Positions 41,098 to 50,296 of a stretch of DNA of 64,000 bases are shown piece by piece. A program made the translations under genes and the position numbers. The DNA is from Actinokineospora terrae. GTDB taxonomy: Bacteria > Actinomycetota > Actinomycetes > Mycobacteriales > Pseudonocardiaceae. Each line of letters begins with the position of its first letter. Within the stretch, counting starts at the first letter, position 1. A model generated the notes under the pieces. The model saw nothing but the letters and a program-made list of their open reading frames with translations, searched no databases and was not told the origin of the DNA. Location of the stretch: positions 372,001 through 436,000 of the forward strand of contig NZ_FOGI01000008.1 in the NCBI RefSeq assembly GCF_900111175.1, given 5' to 3'.

Positions 41098-41317
41098 CAG
41101 CGCACGGTACCTCCGGGGACGGTATCCGGTCGATGCGCGACCCGCCGCCCGGCCATTGCCGGATCCGTTCCCATTCCCATTCCGGGACTTTGAATAGGGG
41201 TACCCATCAATCCACTCAGCAGTTCACGGCCGGGCGCGCGCGACGCATTGTGGTGGCGCGGCGGTGTGTCCCTGACATTTCCCTGCCCCTTTTCACCGCG
41301 CGCAGAGGAGTCCTACA

Positions 41318-42889
41318 ATGTTGAGTCGGAAAGCAGGCCTGGCCGCGCTCGCGCTCGGTGCCGCCTGCGCCGTGGCGGCCATCGCCGTCCCGGCCGGGGC
41401 GGCGCCCGCCGTGGGCACCGTCGTCCAGGCGAAGGAGCACTACGCGGGCCAGTACATCGTCGTCCTGCGCGACGCCGCCGCCTCCGGTGCCGCCGTCGAG
41501 GCGAGCGCGCAGTCGCTGGTGAACACCTACGGCGGCACGATCGCCTCGCTCTACAAGCTCACCGCGCGCGGCTACTCGGTGCACGGCATGACCGAGGCGC
41601 AGGCCAAGCGGCTCGCGGCGGACCCGGCCGTGCGCACCGTGTACCAGGACGGCAAGATGCGCGGCAGCGACGTCCAGACCAACCCCACCTGGGGCCTGGA
41701 CCGGGTCGACCAGCGCGACACCACGCTCGACCGCAAGTACGAGTACAACGCCACCGGCGAGGGCGTCACGGTCTACAGCGTCGACAGCGGCGTGCGGATC
41801 AGCCACCAGGACTTCGAGGGCCGCGCGAGGTCCGGCTACGACTTCCTGGACAAGGACAACGACGCCTCCGACTGCAACGGCCACGGCACGCACACCTCCG
41901 GCACCGCGGTCAGCAAGACCTACGGCGTGGCCAAGAAGGCGAAGCTGGTCGCGCTGCGGGTGCTGGGCTGCGACAACAACGGCCCGGACTCGCTGCTGTC
42001 CGACGCCGTCGAGTGGATCACCGCCAACGGCGTGAAGCCCGCGGTGGTCAACATCAGCATCGGCCAGTTCGAGACCGGCATCGGCGACGAGCAGATCCAG
42101 GCGTCGATCCGCGCCGGCTTCGTGTACGCGGTGGCGGCGGGCAACAACAACGGTGCCAGCGCGTGCAACTACAGCCCGGCCCGCGTCCCCGAGGCGATCA
42201 CCGTCGCCTCCATCGACCAGGGTGACCGCCGCTCCAGCTTCTCCAACATCGGCACCTGCGTGGACATCTACGCGCCGGGCGCCAACATCACCTCGCTGTC
42301 CTACAGCAGCGACACCGGCACCGCGGGCAACTCCGGCACCTCGATGGCCACCCCGCACGTCGCGGGCGCGGCCGCGCTGTACCTGCAGGGCCACCCGAAC
42401 GCCAGCCCCGCCGACGTGGCCAACGCGCTGACCTCGATGGCCACGCCGAACAAGGTCACCGACCCCGGCACCGGCTCGCCGAACAAGCTGCTCTACACCA
42501 AGGAGATCACCGCCACCCCCGGCCCCGGCCCGGACCCGACCTGCGCCAAGCAGACCAACGCCGACGACGTCGCCATCCCGGACGCGGGCGCCGCCGCCAC
42601 CAGCTCCATCACCCTGAGCGGCTGCACCGGCAACGCCTCCTCGACCGCCTCGATCGAGGTCGGCATCGCCCACCCGTACCGCGGCGACCTCGCCGTCTCC
42701 CTCATCGCCCCCGACGGCACCGCGTACCCCCTCAAGGCCTCCTCGGCCGGTGACCCGGCGGCGGACGTGCGCGCCACCTACACGGTCAACCTGTCCAGCG
42801 AGGCCAAGAACGGCACCTGGAAGCTGAGCGTCACCGACGTGTACCGCTTCGACACCGGCACCATCGACACCTGGTCGATCACGGTCTGA
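41318..42889 (+). CDS. Secreted S8 subtilase with proprotein-convertase P domain, no. 2
   Basis: A 523-aa preproprotein from ATG 41318 (GAGGAG site), the same length as subtilase no. 1. Signal peptide 1-29, I9 propeptide, catalytic Asp156 (SVDSGVRISHQDFEG), His189 (CNGHGTHTSG) and Ser342 (SGTSMATPHVAG). The P domain ends in NGTWKLSVTDVYRFDTGTID, nearly the same as no. 1. The catalytic Asp is in a DSG rather than the usual DTG context. It is a paralogue of no. 1 and is followed by a terminator. Confidence 0.9.
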   Translation: MLSRKAGLAALALGAACAVAAIAVPAGAAPAVGTVVQAKEHYAGQYIVVLRDAAASGAAVEASAQSLVNTYGGTIASLYKLTARGYSVHGMTEAQAKRLAADPAVRTVYQDGKMRGSDVQTNPTWGLDRVDQRDTTLDRKYEYNATGEGVTVYSVDSGVRISHQDFEGRARSGYDFLDKDNDASDCNGHGTHTSGTAVSKTYGVAKKAKLVALRVLGCDNNGPDSLLSDAVEWITANGVKPAVVNISIGQFETGIGDEQIQASIRAGFVYAVAAGNNNGASACNYSPARVPEAITVASIDQGDRRSSFSNIGTCVDIYAPGANITSLSYSSDTGTAGNSGTSMATPHVAGAAALYLQGHPNASPADVANALTSMATPNKVTDPGTGSPNKLLYTKEITATPGPGPDPTCAKQTNADDVAIPDAGAAATSSITLSGCTGNASSTASIEVGIAHPYRGDLAVSLIAPDGTAYPLKASSAGDPAADVRATYTVNLSSEAKNGTWKLSVTDVYRFDTGTIDTWSITV

Positions 42890-42900
42890 TCCCCCGACCA

Positions 42901-42940
42901 GAACAGGCTCCGCCCTCTTTCCGTGGGGCGGAGCCTGTTC
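42901..42940 (+). terminator. Hairpin terminator after subtilase no. 2
   Basis: GAACAGGCTCCGCCC (42901-42915) pairs perfectly with GGGCGGAGCCTGTTC (42926-42940), loop 10 nt, 11 nt after the stop codon. This 15-bp stem is a good intrinsic terminator. Confidence 0.8.
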
Positions 42941-43037
42941 GCCTTGCGGCCGGTCCGTGAAGTCCTGCGTTCCGCAAGGAGTTGCCAAGGGCCCTGGCCG
43001 CTCCGGGAAGCGGCCCGAGCTCGACGAGCGCGATCGT

Positions 43038-43068
43038 CCGTGCCCCTGTCCACGGGACAGGGGCACGG
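43038..43068. terminator. Second strong hairpin downstream of subtilase no. 2
   Basis: CCGTGCCCCTGTCC pairs perfectly with GGACAGGGGCACGG with a 3-nt loop (43038-43068). It lies 100 nt after the first terminator. It could be a back-up terminator or a remnant of a mobile element; direction unclear. Confidence 0.5.
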
Positions 43069-43488
43069 CCCGTTCCGGACTCCGACTAGGTACCGAAGGC
43101 CATCAAACGTGCAGGTCGTCTCGTTACAGCACAAGGAGAAGCTGTCGAATCACATTGATGGCGACGCGCTGGGGACCACCACTACGTCACTAGTTCTACC
43201 CGGTCCCCAACGCCGAGGAGTTCACCCTCGGGCCTGCGCGGGTGGCGGGCGTGGCTCTCGGTGGATCGGAGCCGGGGAGCGGGCGAGGTGGGTGAACTCG
43301 ACGCGGCCGTTGGTGTGGGAGGTCGACGGGAAGGCGTACAGCCCGAGTGGGCTGGCCAAGCAGGTCTTCGCCATGGCGACGGGGTTCCCCGGGCGCGGGA
43401 TCCAGGGGACCGCGCGGATGGGGTGGGTGAGCGGTGACTGTACTTTCGGCTGAGCCGTTTGCGCTGGTCGGGGGCCTAGACTGACGCG
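43069..43488. other. Region with possible decayed gene fragments
   Basis: On the plus strand one frame reads FYPVPNAEEFTLGPARVAGV near 43191-43250 and another reads LVWEVDGKAYSPSGLAKQVF near 43309-43370, separated by a stop. The second piece resembles C-terminal domains of restriction-system or DUF4357-type proteins. No intact start-to-stop gene with a ribosome site is present, so a decayed gene is the best guess. Confidence 0.3.
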
Positions 43489-44589
43489 GTGTACGAGTTG
43501 CCTCGGTCGCTTTGGCGGGAACCCCGGCCGCTGCCTGTGCCGCCGCTGAGGTGGTGGGACTGGGTGTTGGTCGGTGTCCTGGTGCCGGTCGTGCTGGTGG
43601 AGGGGGTGGTGCGGGGCGGGGTGTTGTCGACCGTCGTCGCGGTCGGGTTGGTGCCGGTGTTGTTGCTGCGGCGGTCGGAGCCGTTGCTGGCGGTGGGGGT
43701 CGCGTTCGGGGCGTGCGCGGTCGCGTCGGTGCTGGTGGGGCACGACTTCCCGGACCTGAACGCCGTGGTGTACCTGGTGCTGTTGCCGTTCGCGCTGCTG
43801 CGGTGGGGGTCGGGGCGGGAGGCCGCGCTGGGGGCGGCGGTGATGGTGGCGCAGGTGGGGCTGGTGACGCTGCTGGGGATGAAGTCCGCGTCCGACGCCC
43901 TCGCGGGGACCGTCGTGCTGGTCGCGGTCATGGCGCTGGGGGCGGCCGTCCGGTACCGCTCGCGGGCCCGGGCGCGGGAGGTCGACCAGGTCAAGCTGCT
44001 GCTGGCGCGCGACCTGCACGACACCGTCGCCCACCACGTCTCGGCGATGGCGATCCGCGCCCAGGCCGGCATCGCGCTGGCGCCCACGGACCCGGCGGCC
44101 GCGGTGGCGGCGTTGCGGGTGATCGACGAGGAAGCGGCGCTGGCGCTGGACGAGATGCGCGCGCTGGTCCGCGTCCTGCGGGCGGGCGAGCAGGTGGAGA
44201 TGGGCCCCGGCCCCCGGGTGGACGACCTGGCGCGACTCGCCGCCACCGGACATCCCGTGGTCGACGTCGAGGTCGTCGGGAGCACCGCCGACGTGCCCGC
44301 CCCGGTTGGCGCGACGGTGTTCCGGCTCGCGCAGGAAGCCGTCACCAACGCCCGCAAGCACGCCAGGAACGCGACGTCGGTCCAGGTCCGCGTGGAGGTC
44401 ACCCCCACGACCGTCCACTTGCGAGTGACGGACAACGGCGGCCCGGCACCGGCCCGACCGCCCGGGCTCGGCCTCACCGGCATGATCGAGCGCGCCGCCC
44501 TGCTCGGCGGCACCTGCACGGCGGGTCCGGCTCCGGAGCGCGGCTGGGTGGTGGCAGCCGACCTGCCCAGGACGGGAGCGGCGCGGTGA
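43489..44589 (+). CDS. NarL-type sensor histidine kinase
   Basis: A 366-aa protein from GTG 43489. Five hydrophobic helices (about 24-40, 45-62, 66-84, 90-106 and 114-155) precede a HisKA_3 dimerisation domain with phosphoacceptor His177 (LLARDLHDTVAHHVSAM) and a HATPase with VTNARKHARNAT and GLGLTGMIERA. Such short multi-helix kinases sense signals in or at the membrane. It pairs with the regulator 235 nt downstream at 44825. Confidence 0.85.
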   Translation: MYELPRSLWREPRPLPVPPLRWWDWVLVGVLVPVVLVEGVVRGGVLSTVVAVGLVPVLLLRRSEPLLAVGVAFGACAVASVLVGHDFPDLNAVVYLVLLPFALLRWGSGREAALGAAVMVAQVGLVTLLGMKSASDALAGTVVLVAVMALGAAVRYRSRARAREVDQVKLLLARDLHDTVAHHVSAMAIRAQAGIALAPTDPAAAVAALRVIDEEAALALDEMRALVRVLRAGEQVEMGPGPRVDDLARLAATGHPVVDVEVVGSTADVPAPVGATVFRLAQEAVTNARKHARNATSVQVRVEVTPTTVHLRVTDNGGPAPARPPGLGLTGMIERAALLGGTCTAGPAPERGWVVAADLPRTGAAR

Positions 44590-44824
44590 ACGACCAGAAC
44601 CGGCGCGCCGGTGAGCCCGATGCCGGTGGCCGCCTCGGCTCCACAAGATCAAACCGCGCTGAGCAGCCCCCGATGTACAGCCTACCGGGGTTCACCGACA
44701 GAACAGCCCGAGCGAGCAGCCGCCTGTGGACAACTCCACGGCTGTGCATGACCGGGCACGACCGGGACCTCCTTGGGCAGCACCTGCTCGGCGGGACGGC
44801 GCTAGCCGGTGTGGGGGTGGCGGG

Positions 44825-45460
44825 GTGAGTGTTCGGGTGGTGGTGGTCGACGACCAGGAGATCGTGCGGACGGGGTTGGCGATGATCCTCGGGGCGCAGC
44901 CGGGCATCGAGGTGGTCGGGGAGGCCGCGGACGGGGCGGCGGCGGTGGAGCTGGTGCGGCGGGTCCGGCCGGAGGTGTGCCTGATGGACATCCGGATGCC
45001 CGGGATGGACGGGATCGAGGCGACCCGGGCGCTGGCCGACGAGGTCGCGGTCGTGGTGATCACGACGTTCGACCTCGACGAGTACGTGCACGCCGCGTTG
45101 CGGGCGGGGGCGCGGGGGTTCCTGCTGAAGAACGCGGGGGCCGACATGCTCGCCCAGGCCGTCCACGCGGCCGCGCGGGGGGACGCGTTGATCGCGCCGA
45201 GCGTCACCGCGCGCCTGCTGTCCACCTTCGCCTCCGGCAGGCCCGCCACGCCCGCGCAGCCGGTGGACCCGCTCACCGAACGCGAGGAGCAACTCCTGGT
45301 CGCGGTGGCGCGCGGGCGGACCAACAACGAGATCGCGGCCGAGTTCCACATCACGCTGAGCACCGTCAAGTCCCACATCGCCAGCCTGATGGCGAAGCTG
45401 GGCGCGCGGAACCGGGTCGAGGTCGCGATGTGGGCGTACGAGACGAACCGGGTCCGCTGA
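44825..45460 (+). CDS. NarL/FixJ-family response regulator
   Basis: A 211-aa protein. The GTG at 44825 begins the receiver motif directly (VRVVVVDDQEIVRTGL); the longer frame upstream has no receiver features. Phosphoacceptor Asp55 (VCLMDIRMPGMDG), conserved Lys in FLLKNAGADML, and LuxR HTH (LTEREEQLLVAVARGRTNNEIAAEFHITLSTVKSHIASLMAKLG). The spacer to the kinase contains a TGTGGACAA DnaA-box-like site. Targets unknown. Confidence 0.85.
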   Translation: MSVRVVVVDDQEIVRTGLAMILGAQPGIEVVGEAADGAAAVELVRRVRPEVCLMDIRMPGMDGIEATRALADEVAVVVITTFDLDEYVHAALRAGARGFLLKNAGADMLAQAVHAAARGDALIAPSVTARLLSTFASGRPATPAQPVDPLTEREEQLLVAVARGRTNNEIAAEFHITLSTVKSHIASLMAKLGARNRVEVAMWAYETNRVR

Positions 45461-45532
45461 GCCGAAAGTACTACGCGGGAACCGTACCCGGTCCTGAGGT
45501 GCCCGCCGGGTCCCGACCAGCACGATTGCCCG

Positions 45533-46294
45533 GTGCCCCTGAGAACCAAGCTCCTGCCCGCCTCGCTCATCCTGCTCAGCGCCGTCCCGGTGATCGCGGG
45601 TGCCGCCCGGGTGTCGGCGCTGGCCGCGCCGGTGACCGCCGACAACGCCCGGTTCGTCGCCGCGCCGGTGCCGATCGTCCTGCACATCGTCGGCGCGACG
45701 GTCTTCTGCCTGCTCGGCGCCCTCCAGTTCTCCCCCGCTCTCCGGCGGCGGAGCTGGCACCGGGTCTCGGGCCGGATAACCCTCCCTTGTGGACTGGTCG
45801 CGGCGCTGTCCGGGCTGTGGATGACCGTCGGCTACCCCGATCCGCCGGGTGACGGCGTCCTGTTGGCCGCGTTCCGACTGCTCTTCGGGTCGCTCATGTC
45901 TGCCGCCCTGGTCCTCGGATTCCTCGCCATCCGGCGGCGGGACTTCCGCGCGCATCGCATGTGGATGATCCGCGGTTACGCCATCGGGATCGCCGCGGGG
46001 ACGCAGGTGGTGGTCACAGTGCCGTGGGTCGTGCTGTTCGGGACACCGACCGGGACCACCAGGGCGGTGCTGCTCGGGGCGGCGTGGGTGATCAACCTGG
46101 CCGTCGCCGAATGGGCCGGACGGCGGACACCGGGGCGGGGCCCGGCGGCGCGGCGCCGTGGCACACCGGGCGGCGCGAGCACTGTGGACGGTCGACCAGA
46201 CGCACGAGTGGGCGCGGCCGAGCGGTCGACGACACCCGGGACCACGCTGGTTCGTTGGGGTGACGGGGATTCCGCGCGACCTGGGGACGTGTGA
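45533..46294 (+). CDS. DUF2306 membrane protein
   Basis: A 253-aa protein from GTG 45533. Six or so hydrophobic helices run to about residue 200. The family hallmarks are histidines next to helices: VLHIVGATVFCLLGALQFSPALRRR, WHRVSGRI, FRAHRMWMIRGYAIG. DUF2306 proteins resemble cytochrome b561-like helical bundles; their function is unknown. The last 55 residues are Arg/Gly/Pro-rich and cytosolic. It follows the response regulator by 72 nt. Confidence 0.75.
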   Translation: MPLRTKLLPASLILLSAVPVIAGAARVSALAAPVTADNARFVAAPVPIVLHIVGATVFCLLGALQFSPALRRRSWHRVSGRITLPCGLVAALSGLWMTVGYPDPPGDGVLLAAFRLLFGSLMSAALVLGFLAIRRRDFRAHRMWMIRGYAIGIAAGTQVVVTVPWVVLFGTPTGTTRAVLLGAAWVINLAVAEWAGRRTPGRGPAARRRGTPGGASTVDGRPDARVGAAERSTTPGTTLVRWGDGDSARPGDV

Positions 46295-46327
46295 TCGTTC
46301 GCTCATCCGACCCGAACGGAGGAGCGC

Positions 46328-46588
46328 ATGAGGAAAGCGACAGCGGTGGCCGCCGCGGTGATCGCCGTGGGCGCGGCGGTGACCGGGGTGACCCCGGCCA
46401 GCGCTGACTACTGGGCGAGGTACTACATCGGTGCCTACACCAGCCAGACGGTGTGCGACGAGGACTCGGACAACCTCTGGGACCCGCCCTACTGGTACTC
46501 CTACGACTGCTACTACTACACAGGGGATCCGGGCAACCAGGGTCGCGGACCCGGTTGGTACTTCTGGAACCGCGTGGACATCCGTTAG
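46328..46588 (+). CDS. 86-aa secreted Tyr/Trp-rich small protein
   Basis: ATG 46328 has a strong GGAGG site. Signal peptide 1-26 (cleavage after PASA expected). The mature 60 residues are rich in Tyr and Trp (DYWARYYIGAYTS, PPYWYSYDCYYY, GPGWYFWNRVDIR) with two cysteines that could pair, and many Asp/Gly. This aromatic, acidic composition suggests a compact extracellular or wall-binding domain. Such short secreted proteins are frequent in actinomycetes, without known role. A bidirectional terminator follows. Confidence 0.7.
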   Translation: MRKATAVAAAVIAVGAAVTGVTPASADYWARYYIGAYTSQTVCDEDSDNLWDPPYWYSYDCYYYTGDPGNQGRGPGWYFWNRVDIR

Positions 46589-46590
46589 GC

Positions 46591-46629
46591 GGTACCGCTC
46601 ACCCGGCGCGGAGCCGGGTGAGCGGTACC
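46591..46629. terminator. Bidirectional hairpin terminator
   Basis: GGTACCGCTCACCCGGC (46591-46607) pairs perfectly with GCCGGGTGAGCGGTACC (46613-46629) around a 5-nt loop, between two convergent genes. A 17-bp stem placed there fits termination of both transcripts. Confidence 0.85.
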
Positions 46630-46636
46630 CCGGCGA

Positions 46637-47974
46637 TCAGGGGGAGATCAGGTAGTCGATCGAGCGCTGCCGGGTCGGCGGGTCGTTGAGGAACGCGGTG
46701 TGGCCGACGCCCGTCCACGCGAGCAGCCGGGAGCAGGCGATCTGGCGGGCCAGACCGATGCCCCACACGTGCGGGGTCGCCGGGTCGTGCTCGCCGCTGA
46801 CGACCAGGATCGGCGGCGCGCCGCGGACCGGGGTCGGGCCCCACGGGTTCGCCGCGGGGATCGGCCACCCGGCGCACCCGGCCTGGATGTCCCAGCCCTC
46901 GACGTAGCCCCTGGTGTTCGGGGCGATGGCGCGGGCGGCGGTGATCCTGGACCGCAGGTCGCCGAACGTGCGGATGTCACTGGGGAAGTCGTGGCAGCCG
47001 ATGACCCGGTAGGCCGCGGAGCTCGACTCGCCCTCGAACCCGGCGCGGTCGCGGATCGCGGTGGCCAGGTACGGCCAGTACTCCTGCAGGTTCAGGAAGG
47101 TGTACGCGGCGAACCCGACCTGCTCCGGGGTCATCCCCGGCACACCACTGTCCACAAGCGACCGGTACTCCGCCGCGACGTCCCTGCCGTGCAGCGCGCA
47201 CGAGGTCTCCGCCGCGCACCAGGAGACGAAGTGGTCGAACACGTCCTCTGTGGACCGGATCTCGTCGAACGCCAGCCGCTTGGTCCCGATCGTGTGGTCC
47301 ATGGCGCCGTCCAGCACCGCCGCCCGCACCCGGTCCGGGTACATGCCCGCGTAGGTCGCCCCCAGCAGCGTGCCGTAGGACAGCCCGAGCCAGTTGACCC
47401 GCGACTCGCCGAGCGCCTGCCGCAGGACCTCGATGTCGCGCGCGGCGCTCACCGTGTCCACGTGGTCGATCAGCGGCCCGGTCGCCTCCCGGCACGCCCT
47501 TGCGACGCGCCGGTTGTAGGCGACCAGCTTGTCGAACTCCGCGCTGGTGCTGGGGAACTGGGTCACCGCCGGGTCGGTCGGCGGTACCGGGCAGGTGATC
47601 GCGGGCCTGCTCTCGCCGACACCACGCGGGTCGAACCCGATGAGGTCGAACCTGGCCCGCAGGTCGGCCGGGAACAGCTCGGCCGCGTGGTCGCGCACGA
47701 CCGGCGTGCCAGGACCACCGGGACCGCCCGGGTTGAACAGCAGGACGCCGATCCGCCTTGCCGGATCGGTCGCCCGGACCCTGGTCACCGCCAGGGTGAT
47801 CTTCTGCCCGCCGGGGCGGGACCAGTCCAGGGGGACCTCGAGGTCGGCGCACTCGGCGCCGGTCCCGCAGGTCCGCCAGTCGATCGGTTTTGCCTTGGCC
47901 TGGGCCGTTCCCGTCGTCAGCAGCGCGCCGACCACCGCGACAGGAATGACCGCGGCCATCCATTTTCTCCGCAT
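46637..47974 (-). CDS. Secreted alpha/beta hydrolase, tripeptidyl aminopeptidase type
   Basis: A 445-aa protein from ATG 47974. Signal peptide 1-24, then the fold LLFNPGGPGGPG (oxyanion region), GFDPRGVGESRP, nucleophile Ser in NWLGLSYGTLLG, Asp in VVSGEHDPATP and His in WTGVGHTAF. A TAP-like C-terminal domain is recognisable. Homologues in Streptomyces cut tripeptides or amides outside the cell. It would complement the secreted proteases upstream. Confidence 0.85.
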   Translation of the reverse strand: MRRKWMAAVIPVAVVGALLTTGTAQAKAKPIDWRTCGTGAECADLEVPLDWSRPGGQKITLAVTRVRATDPARRIGVLLFNPGGPGGPGTPVVRDHAAELFPADLRARFDLIGFDPRGVGESRPAITCPVPPTDPAVTQFPSTSAEFDKLVAYNRRVARACREATGPLIDHVDTVSAARDIEVLRQALGESRVNWLGLSYGTLLGATYAGMYPDRVRAAVLDGAMDHTIGTKRLAFDEIRSTEDVFDHFVSWCAAETSCALHGRDVAAEYRSLVDSGVPGMTPEQVGFAAYTFLNLQEYWPYLATAIRDRAGFEGESSSAAYRVIGCHDFPSDIRTFGDLRSRITAARAIAPNTRGYVEGWDIQAGCAGWPIPAANPWGPTPVRGAPPILVVSGEHDPATPHVWGIGLARQIACSRLLAWTGVGHTAFLNDPPTRQRSIDYLISP

Positions 47975-48202
47975 GGCGGAAATCCTGGGTCCGGCCCGCG
48001 TGACCCGGCGTCCGTCCACAGGATGATCCGGCGCATTAGGGGTCGCCGATACCGCGCTACAGGTGGGATTCGGGTCCGGTTCGGGTGCGGTCGGGTTGCC
48101 GCGCCCGGCCGGTCGGAGACGCGGATTACCTTCAGGTGGGGGTCACTCTCGGTCGATGACAAGGCCGCAGCGAACCCCGATTAGGTGACTGGAGGGACGG
48201 CG

Positions 48203-50296
48203 GTGAGCGAGACCGCGCGGTTGGCCGCCTTGCACGAGTACGCCGTCCTCGACGCACCCGCCGACGCCGAACTGGCCGCGGTCGTGCGCGTGGCCGCGCA
48301 CGTGGCGGGCGTTCCCACGGCCACCCTCAACCTGCTCGACGAGCACCGGCAGTGCCAGCTGACCACGGTCGGCTTCGATGGCGCCGACTCCGCGCGCGAG
48401 GACTCGATGTGCGAGGTCGTCGTCGCCACCGGTGCCACCGTGCACGTCGCCGACGCCAGCCGGGACTCCCGGTTCGCCGCCAGCCCGTGGGTGACCGGTG
48501 AGCTCGCCGCCGTCCGCGCCTACGCCTCCGTGCCGCTCATCACCCCGGACGGGCACGTCCTGGGCACGCTGTGCGCGTTCGACTCCGAGCCCAAGCAGTT
48601 CACCGAGACCCAGATCACGGCGCTGGAGGACCTCGCCGTGGTCGTGCTGGCGCTGTTCGAGCGGCGCAGGCAGGGCAGGGCCACCGCGGCGCTGGCCGCC
48701 GAGGCGGAGTCGGCGCGGTCGCTGGCCGAGGACTACGCCAACGAGCTGGAAGCCCGCCAGGAGCTGACCAACGCGGTGCACGAGTCCATCGACGTGGCCA
48801 TCGTCGCGTGCGACGAGAACGGCCGCCTCACCCTGTTCAACCGCGCCGCCCGGGACTGGCACGGCATGGAGGCCGACGCGGGCCTCGACCCGGCGCAGTG
48901 GCCCACCCACTACTCGCTCTACGCCGAGGACGGTGTGACGCCGTTCGACGCCGAGCAGGTGCCGCTGCGGGTCGCGCTGCGCGACGGCTCGGTGGCCGAT
49001 GTGGAGATGGTCATCGCCGCCGAGGGCCGGGAGCCGGTCCGCGTGGTGTGCGCCGGTCGCGCGCTGCACCGCGCCGACGGGACCCCGCTCGGCGCCGTGG
49101 TGTCCATGCGGGACGTGACCGTCGAACGCGCCCAGCGCCAGGAACTCGCCGACCGCGAGCGGCTGCTGGCCACCGTCCTGGAGACCGCGCCGGACGCGGT
49201 CATCGTCGCCGACGCCCGGGGCGCGGTCACCGCGTGGAACCCGGCCGCCGAGGCGATGTTCGGCTGGACCGGCGCGCAGGCGATCGGGCGGCGGCTCGAC
49301 GAGCTGATCATCCCGACCGGGCTGGCCGACGCCCACAACCGCGGCTACGCCGACCGCGCCCGCACCGGTCAGGCGCGGCTGCACGACGGGGTCGTGCAGG
49401 TTCCCGCGCGGCGTCGGGACGGCAGTGCTCTGCTGGTGGAGCTGAGCTTGGCGTCGTTCACGTGGCAGGGCGAGCGGCGGTTCCACTCGTTCCTGCGCGA
49501 CGTCACCGAGCGCGAGGCCGCCCGCGAGCGCTTGGCGTTGGCCAACAGCGAGCTGGCCGCCGCCAACGACGAGCTGGACCGGTTCACCGCGACCGTCGCC
49601 CACGACCTGAAGAGCCCGCTGACCGCGATCACCGCGTACACCGAGGTCGTCACCGACATGGTCCACGACCGCGGCGCCCACAAGGCCCTGTCGGCGATCT
49701 CCCGCGCCGCGGACCGGATGGCCGTCATGATCGACGACCTGCTGGCGCACGCCCGCGCCTCGCACGAGCCGCTCGGCCTGCGCGAGGTCGACCTGGACGG
49801 CATCGTCGACGACCTCGCCACCGAACTCAGCGCGGGCAGCCGCCCCGTCGAGATCACCCGCGCCCCGCTCCCTGCCGTCCCCGGCCACCCGACCCTGCTG
49901 CGCCAGGTGATGGCCAACCTCCTGGGCAACGCCGTCAAGTACGTCAACCCCGGCGTCCAACCCCGCGTCCACGTCGACGCCGAGTGGACCGACCACGCGG
50001 TCACCATCACCACCACCGACAACGGCATCGGCATCCCCACCGAAGCCCGCGAACGCGTCTTCACCCTCTACGACCGCGCCGAGGTCGGCTCCGGCTACCA
50101 GGGCACCGGCATCGGCCTGAGCACCTGCCGCCGCATCGTCGAACGCCACGGCGGGACGATCTGGATCGAACCGGGGGTGGACGGGGGGACACGGGTCCGC
50201 TTCACCGTGCCCCTGGTAGACCAAACCGCCCCACCCCAACGAACCACCTCCCTCACCCACGCCTGGCACCCAGACCAGGCGAGTCACTACCGGTGA
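48203..50296 (+). CDS. GAF-PAS-PAS sensor histidine kinase
   Basis: A 697-aa protein. GTG 48203 has GGAGGG 8 nt upstream; a GTG 18 nt earlier lacks one. No membrane helix. A GAF domain (about 5-155) is followed by a helical linker, two PAS domains (about 195-305 and 320-430), H-box (TATVAHDLKSPLTAITAYTE), N-box (MANLLGNAVKYV) and G-box (GTGIGLSTCRRIVERH). It is a soluble sensor kinase without an adjacent regulator; the facing hybrid kinase at 51560 has its own receiver. Confidence 0.85.
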   Translation: MSETARLAALHEYAVLDAPADAELAAVVRVAAHVAGVPTATLNLLDEHRQCQLTTVGFDGADSAREDSMCEVVVATGATVHVADASRDSRFAASPWVTGELAAVRAYASVPLITPDGHVLGTLCAFDSEPKQFTETQITALEDLAVVVLALFERRRQGRATAALAAEAESARSLAEDYANELEARQELTNAVHESIDVAIVACDENGRLTLFNRAARDWHGMEADAGLDPAQWPTHYSLYAEDGVTPFDAEQVPLRVALRDGSVADVEMVIAAEGREPVRVVCAGRALHRADGTPLGAVVSMRDVTVERAQRQELADRERLLATVLETAPDAVIVADARGAVTAWNPAAEAMFGWTGAQAIGRRLDELIIPTGLADAHNRGYADRARTGQARLHDGVVQVPARRRDGSALLVELSLASFTWQGERRFHSFLRDVTEREAARERLALANSELAAANDELDRFTATVAHDLKSPLTAITAYTEVVTDMVHDRGAHKALSAISRAADRMAVMIDDLLAHARASHEPLGLREVDLDGIVDDLATELSAGSRPVEITRAPLPAVPGHPTLLRQVMANLLGNAVKYVNPGVQPRVHVDAEWTDHAVTITTTDNGIGIPTEARERVFTLYDRAEVGSGYQGTGIGLSTCRRIVERHGGTIWIEPGVDGGTRVRFTVPLVDQTAPPQRTTSLTHAWHPDQASHYR

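Noticed and set aside
39274..41193. A 639-codon plus-strand frame
   Set aside because: It is the shadow of the second LAL regulator, whose ATPase and HTH motifs prove the minus-strand frame.
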